From contig WION01000392.1 of NCBI GenBank assembly GCA_015039365.1, forward strand, positions 1-49,009: a stretch of DNA of 49,009 nt, given 5' to 3'. Positions 19,153 to 30,461 of the stretch are shown here, piece by piece. The notes under the pieces were generated by a model that made no database searches, was not told the DNA's origin, and saw nothing but the letters and a program-made list of their open reading frames with translations. The first letter of the stretch is position 1, and the number at the start of each line of letters is the position of its first letter. The position numbers and the translations under genes are program-made. This stretch comes from Amanita rubescens. Taxonomy: Eukaryota > Basidiomycota > Agaricomycetes > Agaricales > Amanitaceae.

Positions 19153-20872
19153 TCACTTCTGTGCGTAGAAACCCGTGAAATCCCATTCGCGAGGCCCCTC
19201 GCCCTCCCGAACTCTCCCCATCTTCTTCGCAGTCAATCCAGCCACCCTGATGAACAATGTCCCATCAAGCAACTCCCCACCATCCAACTCATTAGCCACT
19301 CCTTTTAGTCCACCTTCGCTAGCACCGTGACTTCTTGAGCCGAGCAGCGCACTGAAATGAGCCAAAGCACGCTGAAGCTTGATAAGATGCTCGTTGGGAT
19401 GGGTAAGGCTGGTCTCTATGATAGGAAGCCATGGATTGGGCGTAACAGCCTTGACCCTGTTCGGGTCCGCGTCTGGTTGCGGAAGGCTGCTTTCGTCAGG
19501 GATCGGCAAGGGGCCAGTAGGAATAGGATAAAGGGTTCCTTGAGACGCGTAAAATGACCTGATGTCCATATCCGGTCTGCCGCGCGCGATGTAGGTGACA
19601 ATGCTAGCTCCGAGGTAAACTCGAAGGAAGAGCGCCTGAGACGGATGGGGCAAGTAGGCGAGAAGAGAGGGGAGGAACAACACTGATGTAACAAGGTGCA
19701 TGCTGTGGCTTCGCGTTAACTTATTTAAGAACGACGACAGCAAAATATACTGACTAGAAGAAATCATTGTTGAATTCCTTGTCCCGTTGGAACCCACAAA
19801 TCCCATATATGGCCACGTTCATCCATACGAGCTCTTCAAACTTCCGCGTCACCTCCTTTGCATCCGAGGTGTCAGTATCCCATTGTTCAAGGTACTCGCG
19901 TATTATGTGACCAAACTTTGACGTTGTATCGCGAATGGCCGAGTCCGGGTCGAGATATTTTGCATCTGCTAGTCGTTCGTCTTTAAGGATACGCGCAATG
20001 ATAGTCAGCGCATGAGTTGGTTTGGTGTCAATCCTTGGTTTGGACGTTGAGGTAATATCCAGTTCTTTCGCTAAAGCGACAATCCCGCTAGAAGCTTTAC
20101 CGGTGCATTTGTCGAATAACTCAGGAGTGACTATGGACTGATAGCGAGGCTTGTGAAGGGCCGTGGAAGCCAGACCTGATTAGGCTTAACGCAGCTTATC
20201 AATGTATGCAACTTCGAAACGCACCTTCCGCAACTATCCCCGGCAAACCAAATTCATATCCATATCCCGTGTGGATAAGGGGATGAAGCAGGCCACCTAC
20301 AAAACGATCCAGCATACGGAGCTGTTCTTCATCCTTCAATTTGTGGTCAAAGTTGAACTCGCGGGAGAAAATGTATTTCTCGAGAATCCCACGCATTCCA
20401 AGCTCGCGTACTTCATGTGAAAAGAACTTCAAGTAGGCATCCCAGTATCTTCGAAAAGATGAGTAGAGTCTCGGATAAAGTTGATTACCACATACTCAGC
20501 TTTGCCAAGGTGATCTTTGAAATTCTCACTAGTGATAGGACTTGGGGAGGGATACGTCGATCTTTGGTATTTACTATCAATTTTGTAACCTGCTTCAATA
20601 ACAGCGCCGTCTGCCCCCATAGCCCAAAGAGCTAGGGCATGGTGGACGACGTGACTAAGATATTTAATGCCCAAAACAGGTGGCTAAAAGAGACTGGCGT
20701 ACTTGTGGAATTCAAGATCGTTAAAGAAGATGTGCCAATGCTCGTGGTTGTCCCTGAGCACTTTCTTGAGCGTTTCTACGGTCTGTGGGGTGATTCCCGA
20801 TGAACGAGCGGGAGCGGCGAGATTGGGAGGTAAAGTAGGTGTAGGGAACAAAAAATCGAATGCCGAGGTCAT
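19153..20872 (-). CDS. questin oxidase-like (AflY family) protein
   Basis: Five exons (20703-20872, 20496-20654, 20225-20448, 19755-20175, 19153-19702), all in phase, give about 507 aa. Family hallmarks are all present: HNHVVHHALALWAMGA across the first junction, AYxxDSKYQR, YWDAYLKFFSHEVRELG, LDRFVGGLLHPLIHTGYGYEFG, MHLVTSVLFLPSLLAYLP, RGRPDMDI, WLPIIETSLTHPNEHLIKLQRALAHF and LDGTLFIRVAGLT. Members act as flavin-free Baeyer-Villiger-type oxidases in polyketide pathways (aflatoxin AflY, GedK), but most basidiomycete copies have no known substrate. No polyketide synthase or other pathway gene is in the window, so a biosynthetic cluster is not supported here. Confidence 0.82.
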
Positions 20873-21524
20873 GTTTGAGGTATTGCTCCAAACGGTGCGA
20901 CAGTTGTGTATATATACAATACGTATTGGAGCATGATGTCAATTTGCGGAGTAAGCTGTCGTCGCTCGTTTCATTCTAGCGATCTGGACCAACTTGTGAC
21001 GCCTGTGACGTGTGACACGTCCCTTTGCGCGCGCGCCCGTGTGCTCAGATCGGCTCTCATGACCCATCCACATAGCGTCGTGTGGCCCAGTTCGCCACTC
21101 AACCATCCCCTCCGGACACGCTAGAAATCGGAATGTAGGAAGCATACACATCAACAATTTTCGGAAATGAATTCAATTAAATGCGAGATTCAGGATGAGC
21201 CTCGCTCGGAGTCGCGACCGTGATTACAATGTACATTGCAATCACTACTACCGTACTATGATCCGTAAATTGTGATTCGAGGATAAGCAATTGCAAACAG
21301 AATCGGCATATTACGCTTTGTTGGGACATTGTCAGAGGAATTGATTATCATATTCATTTATTTTATGATATGAATTGTATACCATTGCATGCATGAAGCA
21401 CTCTGATCTTTCGGTCAGGCTATCATTTATAGCAAGTGTGTGAACCGTGACTTGAATGCCATTTACCTACGAAGGTCAATGTGACATAGGTGACGTTCTC
21501 TCTTTGTGCTTGACCACAACATAG
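20873..21524. other. intergenic; start of the duplicated NLR segment
   Basis: No gene seen. From about 21285 the sequence matches 30462 onwards, marking the left edge of the duplicated NLR/RNase T2 segment. Confidence 0.5.
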
Positions 21525-21977
21525 TGTTACGAACTCGTTAATCTCAACCTAAGTTGCAGCGGCAACTCTAGTCACGATTACAAGTCTTAAGTCAAACGTT
21601 AAGATTATAAGTTCAATACTAAGTCAAGACGTTGACTTAGGATCTGAGGACGATTGTGGTAGATGAGTTAAGAGTAAGGTTATATTGCCAGACGACAATA
21701 AACAGCTAAGTCGAACTTAGAGTTCGACTCTAGAATACAAGTGGTACTTATACTAGCGAGTACAATGAGACGTACTAATTAATGTATAAAGGTAAGTACG
21801 AAAGTAGGTATAAGGACGGCGTCATATGTGGAATAAGGGGAGTGGTATAGAAGTGAACAAGTTAGTCCGTATGAATCGAGCATAAGGGGTGAGACAGATA
21901 AGGTATGCATAAAGAAAAATAGACATGTCCGACGTATCATGTAAGCATAATGTGGGAGTCCGTACCGTGTTGTAACA
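21525..21977. mobile_element. solo LTR of an unrelated LTR retrotransposon
   Basis: This 453 bp insert is absent from the otherwise matching upstream region of NLR3 (near 30628). It begins TGTTAC, ends GTAACA (short inverted ends, TG...CA) and is bounded by the direct repeat CATAG at 21520-21524 and 21978-21982. Its size and 5 bp target duplication fit a solo LTR left by recombination. It has no similarity to the LTRs at 1892 and 7924. It sits about 110 bp upstream of the NLR2 start codon and may affect its promoter. Confidence 0.85.
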
Positions 21978-22091
21978 CATAGCATGTCCATCGCACCATA
22001 TCAGGTAACCTGGCCCTAATTGAAGCCATGATGAACTTGATATTGACTATTCTTTACACTTCCTGATGATCAACAGTCAACTGTGACTGGC

Positions 22092-25000
22092 ATGTCAGAA
22101 GGTTTTTTTCAAGGGGCCCACAACTTCAACGTGATAGGTGGCCAGTTTATAGAGGTTCTTTGATTTAAATGTGTTTTACGTATGTGAAGTTAATAACTCT
22201 TTCTCAAGATAAATCATTGCAATGACCCACCTTCTCTAAACCCTACTTTACCACCCTTACCACCTCTGAAGCTACCTAGTGCTTCCTTTACAGGTCGTTA
22301 TGAATACTTGCAAAGGCTGAAGTTCCATTTCACCTCCAATACTGAGGGTAAAAGGATGGTATTCCTCTTGCATGGTCTAGGAGGCATTGGCAAGACTCAA
22401 ATTTGCCTTAAATTCATTGAAGAAAATCCTGACTTGTGAGTGCCTTGACATGGCCAATAGCATGGAAAAGGAATAAATTATTCAAGGTTTTCTGATGTAT
22501 TCTGGATTGATGCTTCTTCAGAAAGTAACATTGAGCTTGGACTCAAGCAGATAGCTCAGGCCTACAATGCCTCTCCAGAGGCAAAAGCTTCAACTAGACC
22601 TATTCTCCAATGGATTTCCAACAGAGCCAAGTGGCTTATTATCTATGATGGTGCAGATGGACATTATTCAGTGGTTGAAAAATATCTTCCACCAGGAAAG
22701 GGAGGAAATATTTTGATAACTAGCAGAAATGCTGAATTAAAGAGAATCACATTAAACAAGAATTCAATGGAGGTCCTTGACATGGAAAATGAAGAAGCTG
22801 TTTCCTTGCTTTTACAATCAGCCATGTTTGATGAAGAACCTGACTATGTCATTGGTATGGCCAGAAAACTGGTATCAGAACTGGGTGGGATTCCACTTGC
22901 TATTGACCAAGCAGGAGGGTATATGCATTCCTGTGGTTGCAGCATTGATGATTATCTGGAATTATATGCAAAGCATAGAGATGAATTAATGTCAAGTCCT
23001 AACTTTAGAGGTGCATCAGATTATGGGACATCTACATATGGAACATGGGATGTTGCAATGCATGAAATTGAGAGGATTGCTGTAAAGGGCATGGATGGAG
23101 AAGCTCATGCAGCACAAACTGCCATCAATCTATTGAGAATTTTTGCATTTCTGGATCATGCCAATATACCAGGAGAATTATTCAAGAATGCTGCTGAAAA
23201 CTACATGGCAAGAAATGTAAATGAAGAATCAGAGGATGGGCTTCCATTATCAGTGAAACTCTTGGATCATAAGACTTTGTTCTTGAGTGAGGAAGGTATA
23301 TGGGATAAATTTGAATTTCTTTATGGGATTCAAGTATTGCTATCTTTTTCCTTGATCAAATCCCATAATCACCTGTATTCAATGCATCTATTAGTGAATG
23401 CATGGAACAGGAGCAGGCTACCAAAGGGAGAAACTTCATACTGGTATCAGAAAGCAAGAGCAGTGTTATCTTGCTCAATAGTCCCTGATTATGATGTTGA
23501 TAACTATACATTTTGTCGACTCCTTGTACCACATCTTAGGTCAAGCACTTCACATGCATTGGAAATGAAGTTGGAGAGCACTTATTATGATGATGATTAA
23601 TTTTCATTTATTCTTTATTGTGTGGGTGACTGGAATGCAAGGGAAAGGTTGTTGCAGGTGACAGTGAATGAGAGAAATGCAAGGCTTGGGCACCATCATT
23701 TAAAGACTCTTATGAGCATGAGCAAATTGGCAAACACATATAGTTATCAAGGAAGGTCAGATGAGGCAGAGAAGCTGCATGTGGAGATAAGAAATACAAG
23801 AAAAGCAAAGTTTGGACCAGACCATCCAGACACTCTTGGGAGCATGAGCAGTTTGGCAAGCACATACAGTCACCAAGGAAGGTGGGATGAGGCAGAGAAG
23901 CTACAGTTGGAAGTGATGAATACAAGAAGAACAAAACTTGGGCTGGACCATCCAGACACTCTTAGAAGCATGAATAATTTGGCAAACACATACAGTCATC
24001 AAGGAAGATGGGATGAGGCAGAGAAGGTGCACTTGGAAGTAATGAGTATAAGAAAAACAAAGCTCAGGCTGGACCATCCAGACACACTTCAGTGCATGAA
24101 CAATTTGGCACAGACATACAGTCATCAAGGAAGATGGGATGAGGCAGAGAAACTGCATTTGGAAGTGACCAATGCAAGAAAAGGAAAGCTTGGGCTGGAC
24201 CATCCAGACACTCTTAGGAGCATGAACAATATGGCAAACACATATAGTCATCAAGGAAGATGGGATGAGGCAGAGAAACTGCATTTGGAAGTAATCAATA
24301 TAAGAAAAACAAAGCTTGTGCTGGACCATCCAGACACTCTTAGGAGCATGAACAATTTGGCAAATACATACAGTCATCAAGGAAGATGGCATGAGGCAGA
24401 GAAAGTGCATTTGGAGGTGATGAATATAAGAAAAACAAAGCTTGGGCTAGACCATCCAGACACTCTTAGGAGTATAAACAATGTGGCAAACACATACTGG
24501 AATCAAGGAAGATGGGATGAGGCAGAGAAACTGCAATTGGAAGTGTTGAATACAAGAAAAACAAAGCTTGGCCTGGACCATCCAGACACTCTTGTGAACA
24601 TGAATGATTTGGCAAACACATACAGTGATCAAGGAAGATTGGATGAGGCAGAGAAGCTGCATTTAGAAGTGTTGAATACAAGAAAAACAAAGCTTGGGCA
24701 GGACCATCCAGACACTCTTGGGAGCATGAACAATTTGGCAAAGACATACAGTCATCAAGGGAGATGGAATGAGGCAGAGAGGCTGCATTTGCAAGTGATG
24801 AATACAAGACAAATCAAGCTTGGGCTGGACCATCCAGACACACTTAGGAGCATGAACAATGTGGCAAGCACATACCATGAGCAAGGAAGATGGGATGAGG
24901 CAGAGAAACTGCAGTTGGAAGTAATGGATTTGAAAAAATCAAAGCTTGGACTGGACCATCCAGATACTCTTGTGAGCATGAATGATCTGGCAAAGACATT

Positions 25001-25518
25001 CAGTAATCAGGGAAGATGGGATGAGGCAGAGAAACTCCATTTGGAAGTGATGGATATAAGCAAGGCTAAAGCTTGGGCTAGACCATCCAGACACCCTTAC
25101 TATCATGGCAAATTTGGCAACCACATACAGAAACCAAGGAAGATGGGATCAAGCACAGGCTTTGTTATCTCATGCTGCTAAGAATATGCAACAAGTTCTG
25201 GGACATCATCACCCAACTACCCTGTATCTCATAGAACAACTTGACAGTCTTTCCAAAGCAAGGGATAAGATGCATTCACAAGAAATAATACCAGTGGTAT
25301 TTTGCAGCATACATCTTCAACTTGTAGTTCACTTACATTTGATGCAGCCTGAACCTGCCCAGTCCAATGATCAGTTACTAGAGACAACAGCACCTCAGCA
25401 CAACTTGAGGAAAAAGTTCAAGAAAATATGGAGGTCACGGCCTAGCTTTAATGTAGTTTTGCTTTTGTACATTTCAGAGTACATTGTATATTGTTTCTGG
25501 TATAGTAGGCAACCTTGA
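22092..25518 (+). pseudogene. NB-ARC-TPR NLR paralogue (NLR2), broken by a stop and a frameshift
   Basis: Exon 1 (22092-22154) encodes a 21-aa motif with GFFQGAHNFNVIGGQF. Exon 2 (22209-22435) has Walker A GLGGIGKT. Exon 3 starts at 22487 with FSDVFWIDASS, followed by Walker B LIIYDGA, ITSR, GGIPLAI and MHLLVNAWNR. A TAA at 23598-23600 stops the frame just before the TPRs, where NLR3 reads DEHERFSF. The frame then continues open from 23601 with eleven 42-aa TPRs that are very alike (DHPDTLRSMNNLANTYSHQG type). An extra A near 25069 shifts the frame inside the twelfth. The end reads LRKKFKKIWRSRPSFN, matching the basic tail of NLR1. I could find no intron that would remove the stop. It could instead encode two separate proteins, NB-ARC and TPR. 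CpG is almost absent. Confidence 0.85.
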
Positions 25519-25994
25519 TCCAATAAATGAAACATTGATCTCACATATTTTAGCTCTTGATGAGAGAAACACAGCATTGAATTACACTATGTACGAAATT
25601 CTACACACCCAAAATGTCCGATTCGCAACCGTGACTGCCATCGATTTTTCCAATCTTGGGCTCGGGCCTGAAGACAGTTACCTGGGAAGGAGCGCAATGG
25701 GGATGAATGATATCAGCTAGAGCGGCTGAGGAGGATAAAATGGGCATACACCGCTGACATGTTATAGCCGCACTTCGGATCGCATCCTCCATCCCACTTG
25801 TCATCGCAGCTGGGCAAAGAGTCAGTGCGGAGACGCGCATATATAGAATATTTATGCTTATTTCATTTGTGCGGTACTTGGAAGATTTCGGACATAAAAA
25901 AAGACATACTAAGTTGTCCCAAGTCACCCCGGTAATGAAAAGCTGAAAGGGAAAATCCTGATACAACTAGTCGAGCGCAAACTACCAGGTGCTT
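25519..25994 (-). pseudogene. RNase T2 relic with internal deletion
   Basis: On the minus strand, from about 25835 to 25620, this matches the intact RNase T2 gene at 33857-35165. An exon 5 piece (CTGCGATGACAAGTGGGATG) and the intron behind it are fused directly to the last exon's end (GCGCTCCTTCCCAGGTAACTG). Both active-site motifs are lost. It occupies the same place behind NLR2 as the intact gene does behind NLR3. The rest of the stretch to 25994 has no recognised content. Confidence 0.75.
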
Positions 25995-27833
25995 TCAACC
26001 CTGACGCCGGTCCCAGGGAACAGCGGGAGTCGGCGTTTCTTCCACTCTACCTGTCCGCGCAAACTGCGCTCCGATGCCTATCGTATCCTCCAACAGCTCT
26101 TGACCAGGCAAGTGAAGCTGTCCGAGTTGCCCTGCCGCACGCAGCTGTTCTGCACGCAACCGCTCAGCGGGCGGTACGCCGAATAATGTTTCCTCCTGAA
26201 ATCCACCACCTCCAACAAGCATGCTATCGTCATCGAACGAGTCGTCGACCTCGAGTTCGGCCCCTTCCACGCCTAGTGCAAACGGATGAATAGGTGCGAT
26301 TCCTAGATTTGCTGCTTCCTCTGCAATAAGGGAATCGTCCGAGTGATTAGATGATCCGAAAGAATCATCAGCGTCCGCTTGGCGTTGTGAAGCCATGAGG
26401 AACGCAGCGGATGGATGAGCGGTATTGTTGATCTCATCCAATGAGTCCGAGTCTGAATCTGCGCCCGGTGCTAAGATGCTGTCGTCATCGTCCATCCCAT
26501 GGCGGGTGTAAGCGAGAAAGAGAAGGGGGAGTGGGTACGGTACTGCTCGTCATGGAAGACGATTCAGCCCTGCCGAGTGGGTATCCAAACATGCGACGCG
26601 CTTTCGCGCTTTCGCGCTTTTCTGTTGGATCTCGCGAATAAGGTCGTTTGATATCCTTGTGGACGCTTCTTTTCCAGGCGTTTTTCCTAGCCTGAGGAAT
26701 CCTAGCTCCGCAGAAGATCGTGGCGGTCGCGCGGGGGACATGAGAACGGGCGGCGACATGCCAGCTGGAAGTCCGTCGAAAGATTCGTCTTGGTCCTTGG
26801 CAGTTCGACTCGCTTTTGTCGCCCCCTTCAGACCACGAGGAGTGGCATTAGACAAATCGACAACTCCGCTCCACCTTTCTGGTTCGACACTGGTAGGCAA
26901 GTAGGGGTTGTGCGTTTTCGAGATGGGTGTCTTTGTCTTGCCTTTGAACTTTAATGGTGATACCACTTTGACCGCGTCTCCTGGAGTGGCATCAACGGAG
27001 AATATGTTTTGTCGGAGAACGTTGCGTAAGAGAGGAGCGTCTTCCCTACCCTTGCCTTTGGCGCTTTGAGGACGAGCCTGAGAGCCCATTATGCTATCAA
27101 GGCTCAACGATAGGCTGGTTTCCGCGTTGGGGGTATCAAGTTGAACTTCTCTCGCCAAGTCTTGCATCTCGCGGTCTAGACGCACCAAAGGCGATTCAAC
27201 AGAGGCAGCCCAAGAGGACCCCGCGTCGCTTTGATCGTCTGTGTTACTATATGCGTGCGTTGTCCGTTCAATTGCAGGAGTAGACGAATAGGCGTGTTGA
27301 CCTGGCATGAACGAGCTCTCGCTAGTGCTCATGCTAGGCTCGACAGAATCTGACTGGGGTTGTACTATCAATTCAGGGTCATCTCGTTCGGATTCGGTAT
27401 TCTCGTTTACGGTCTCGTGGTCATCAAAAGTCGGAATGCGTATCTGTGCCGCTTGTTCGTAGAAAGAGGTCCAAAACTGTTTTGATGTGTAAGCCTACGG
27501 ATATTGTTGGCACGAGATGTCATACCTTTGCAGCTTCTCTAACAGGTTCCGTGCCCACAGCATAACGTTTCACTGCGGGTAATATCTTGTTCGCAAGAGT
27601 ATTGTGGACCTTTGAAAAGTTTTCGTCTATGTTCTGGAGTGGGGGTGGACGGACGCGAGCTTGGGATTGGATAACGTAAGTCATACCCGTAGTTTAATGG
27701 TGATCAACTGCTCGATCTGGTCGATCTGATCGTTTATTGGCGCGTTGGTATCGAGGCCCGGGATATGAATGGATGGAGGATGAGGGTTTGGAGTCCAGTT
27801 AGGCGGATTCGGGGGAATTGGACGGTCTGACAT
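25995..27833 (-). CDS. ASK1: DASH complex subunit Ask1
   Basis: A kinetochore protein of the DASH/Dam1 ring, which couples chromosomes to microtubule plus ends in fungi. Exons are 27687-27833 (IPGLDTNAPINDQIDQIEQL), 27526-27633 (NIDENFSKVHNTLANKILPA, then VKRYAVGTEPVREAAK), a long exon from 27476 to about 26600 starting FWTSFYEQAAQIRIPTFDD, and a last exon to 25995. The first three blocks are the diagnostic conserved N terminus of Ask1. The Ser/Thr-rich middle (many SP/TP sites) fits the known Cdk target region. The C terminus has ETLFGVPPAERL and LLEDTIGIGAQFARTGRVEE, conserved in fungal Ask1. The last intron is uncertain: a weak GTTTGG donor at about 26598 joined to the acceptor before TACCGTACCC restores the frame into YTRHGMDDDD. 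Confidence 0.88.
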
Positions 27834-28556
27834 TGGTCGACGCGTCAGGTCACGCGCACGAGTCACGAAGGTTCGACGGTAATCAGCTCACTCGCGAAGT
27901 AATCAACATATCGCGGGGTATACAAACCTCTCACTGTCGTGACGGTGAAGCTCCACTACTAATTCCATGCTGTCGTCACCGTGTCCTCCTTAAACCCACG
28001 CCGTTGTCGTCATCATACCAGCCTCAGTAATCCCTCGGACTTGTCTGGCCAGTACATCATCTCTGATACACCCCGTTCTCCTCCACAACACTGCTCGCCT
28101 CAGCCTCAACGATGCCCGCCGCCCATTTTTAGCTCAGCTGCCCACCACGGCACTGTTCAGGCTGTGCTGAGTGAGAATGTTGTCAAGAGCCGATGGAATT
28201 GGGCGAGAGGGAGAGGTGGAAGGAGATGGTGGGCAAGGGGTAGACAACGAGCTTGGGCATGGACTTGGTGAGGGAGCGTTGGGGGAGACAGCGCTGTGCG
28301 CCAAGAAGTCCTAGTGTGATAAATATTCTACTCGAAACTCCCTGCTCGTCATATCGATACCCGTACCCGCCCCGTACTCGTCGTATCGTCCACCCAGGCC
28401 TGGTCCCTCCTCAAAAAGTTCAGTTTGAACTGCGGTTCGAACTGGAACCGGTCTCAGAACTGGTAGAACCGGAACCGGACTGAACTGGCTCTGACACAGA
28501 ACTGTGAACTTCGGCCACCCTAGCCCGGAATTCAACCGTCCAACACCGCCATCATC
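27834..28556. other. divergent intergenic region with a GAACCGG-rich repeat
   Basis: This separates ASK1 (minus) from the kinase-like gene (plus). At about 28429-28520 GAACTGG and GAACCGG words recur, and the stretch ending GAACTGTGAACTTCGGC has a shorter relative at 41673-41705. No gene seen. Confidence 0.5.
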
Positions 28557-30456
28557 ATGTCCAACCTGCACGATTTCCTGGTGGAACATGCGACGTTCCC
28601 ATCACCTCAACCTAACGAAGGTTTATCTGCCGGCACCACAGACATCATATCTCCACTTGAAGTCTCGTTGCTCGAGCGGGAGTGGAAAGCCAACCACGCT
28701 GTGCGAGACAATACCCTTGTTCAGAAACTTTGCAATACTCTCGAGAACATCCTCGGAGATACCCTTTTGGCAGCGGATGTCGAAAATCAACTCCTATCGC
28801 GGTTTTCACCTAGGATACAGTTCGGTGCGCTTGGCCGACAAGACCCCGATTGGAGAACGAATCCAAGCGAATGCCACGTAAGTTTTTAACTCTTCATTCG
28901 AGGCCCCAGCAATTTGGGCTGATCTTTGGAACAGAGTCGGGTTTTGTTGACCAAAGGCGTCCTCCAAGCTTTAGAGGATTGCTTGTGGGTATATGGTCGA
29001 TACAACTTGGCGGTAAAAACAGAACAAGTGGCGGACAGAGGGACCTCTAGGGTTGACCGCGTTTTAGAAGTGGACGGCGAGGGCGGGGGTCTCCTTGAGG
29101 TAAAATCCCCATCGATCATGAATAATGTTGGCAGGTTATTACCGCAGAATGGTATCGAGTTGACGTGGGCTCCCGGTCAAACTTTAGGCGCCAAAAATGC
29201 TTACAAAGGTGAGTACGCTATTTCAGTCACCTACAACGCTGGCCTTTAAGAAATACATGTAGGCTGCATTGCATTTGGGTCTAAGACGAATGGAATGGCT
29301 CTTTATGACCTGCCACAATTACTGGATTGTGTGCCGCCTTGTGAGGGACGATCACCACCCTTTCCTTGCCTACTCGCCAATGATCAGCATCGATGACTCA
29401 TCAGTGCCCTTTCGAGCACTCCTCGGCGCCATCTTGTCCGTTGTCAAAAAGGTTCCTGTCGAGCTTACCGAATTCGATCCCAATATGAAACTTGATATTA
29501 TTGTTGAAGAACGAGACGAGGATTCTTTACACATCAATGATGGTTCAGCATATCCAGCTAGTTCAGGAAAAATAGCGAACGATCCTCCGATTACCCGTAA
29601 CCGTCACCGCACTGGCCAAAGGAAGGCAGAGTCCGAGCTAATGGTTTATCCATGCCTCCTGTCGTCATTTGCCTTGCTCATTTACTCTTAGATCACCTCA
29701 TCTCCCCAAGATTCGCCTGAATCCTCCCAAATTTGGATACATCTCCACCCCTTCTCGAACAATATGCTCGCCCTTCCGCAGTGCGCCAAGAATGGGAAAC
29801 GGCGCCTGTGGCTGACCCGCTTTGTAGGGTCTGGGTCAACTGGCAATGCCTGGCAATGTCACTTTGATGGCAGCGTTGACTGTTTCATCATCAAGATCGT
29901 CGAGGTGCTACGCCGTGCTGACGCAGACAAGCGACAACGGCTCCATGATGAGTTTAAGATCTACCTTACCTTGGAGAAGGCATACCAATCTCGTCAACCA
30001 CACGATCGTATCGCTCCTCGCTGCTATGGTGCATTCGAAGGCGATGGCGTGGCCATTCTCGTTCTCGATTTATGTGACGGTGTTCTGAATGAGTGGGGAG
30101 AGCTTAGTGATCCTGAGCGGTAAGCGGTAGCAATCATGCCGAAGCAATTGCTCTCATTGACAATCACGATTTCCTGCAGATCCCAAGTGTATAAGTTGGT
30201 ACGGGACCTTCATCGTATAGGGATAACTCACGGAGACCTCGAACCCCGGAATATTGCGCGTACTCGTGAAGGTGGGTTCTGCCTCATTGACTTTTCGGAG
30301 AGCAGGAGGCATACCTGCAAGGGGGGCAAGGTACACGGCCACTTCACTCTCTTGATTCAGGCGGCCTCATCCCAAAAACAGATGTGTTCCGAACTGCAAA
30401 CATTGCGAAACTGCTTATGGAAACGACAGCCGCCGACCACCCAGTTTGTTAGCTGA
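28557..30456 (+). CDS. PD-(D/E)XK nuclease-like and protein-kinase-like fusion protein
   Basis: Exons are 28557-28877, 28935 to about 29208, 29263-29643, 29692-30119 and 30180-30456. The N-terminal half contains RVDRVLEVD followed by LLEVKSP, the spacing and residues of a PD-(D/E)XK nuclease fold. Then comes LHLGLRRMEWLFMTCHNYW and LVRDDHHPFLAYSP. The C-terminal half is a kinase-like fold: a glycine loop GSGSTGNAW, Lys in FIIKIVEVL, catalytic HGDLEPRNIAR and LIDFSES in the metal-binding position. HGD rather than HRD points to the aminoglycoside-kinase or atypical group. Many agaricomycetes carry this two-domain family in multiple copies; its role is unknown. The exon 2 to 3 junction does not keep phase with the best donor (AAAG/GTGAGT), so either the splice site differs or a 1 nt change breaks it. 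It stands directly upstream of NLR3 on the same strand. Confidence 0.72.
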
Positions 30457-30461
30457 TCGAT

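Larger units (their letters stand above)
21285..25835 (+). repeat. segmental duplication copy 1 (NLR2 + RNase T2 relic)
   Basis: It matches 30462 to about 34700. Shared parts are the upstream sequence starting at CAGAATCGGCATATTAC, the complete NLR gene, the spacer, and the convergent RNase T2 gene, which here is mostly deleted. Copy 1 also has a solo LTR inserted upstream of the NLR. Confidence 0.8.

Noticed and set aside
19153..20872. Secondary-metabolite gene cluster around the questin oxidase-like gene
   Set aside because: No polyketide synthase, P450, transporter or regulator in the neighbourhood; neighbours are conserved housekeeping-type genes and NLRs.
23901..24410. Long antisense open frames across the NLR2 TPR array (also 24447-24979)
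   Set aside because: They arise because the 126 nt repeat keeps every frame open; the protein is a monotonous shadow.
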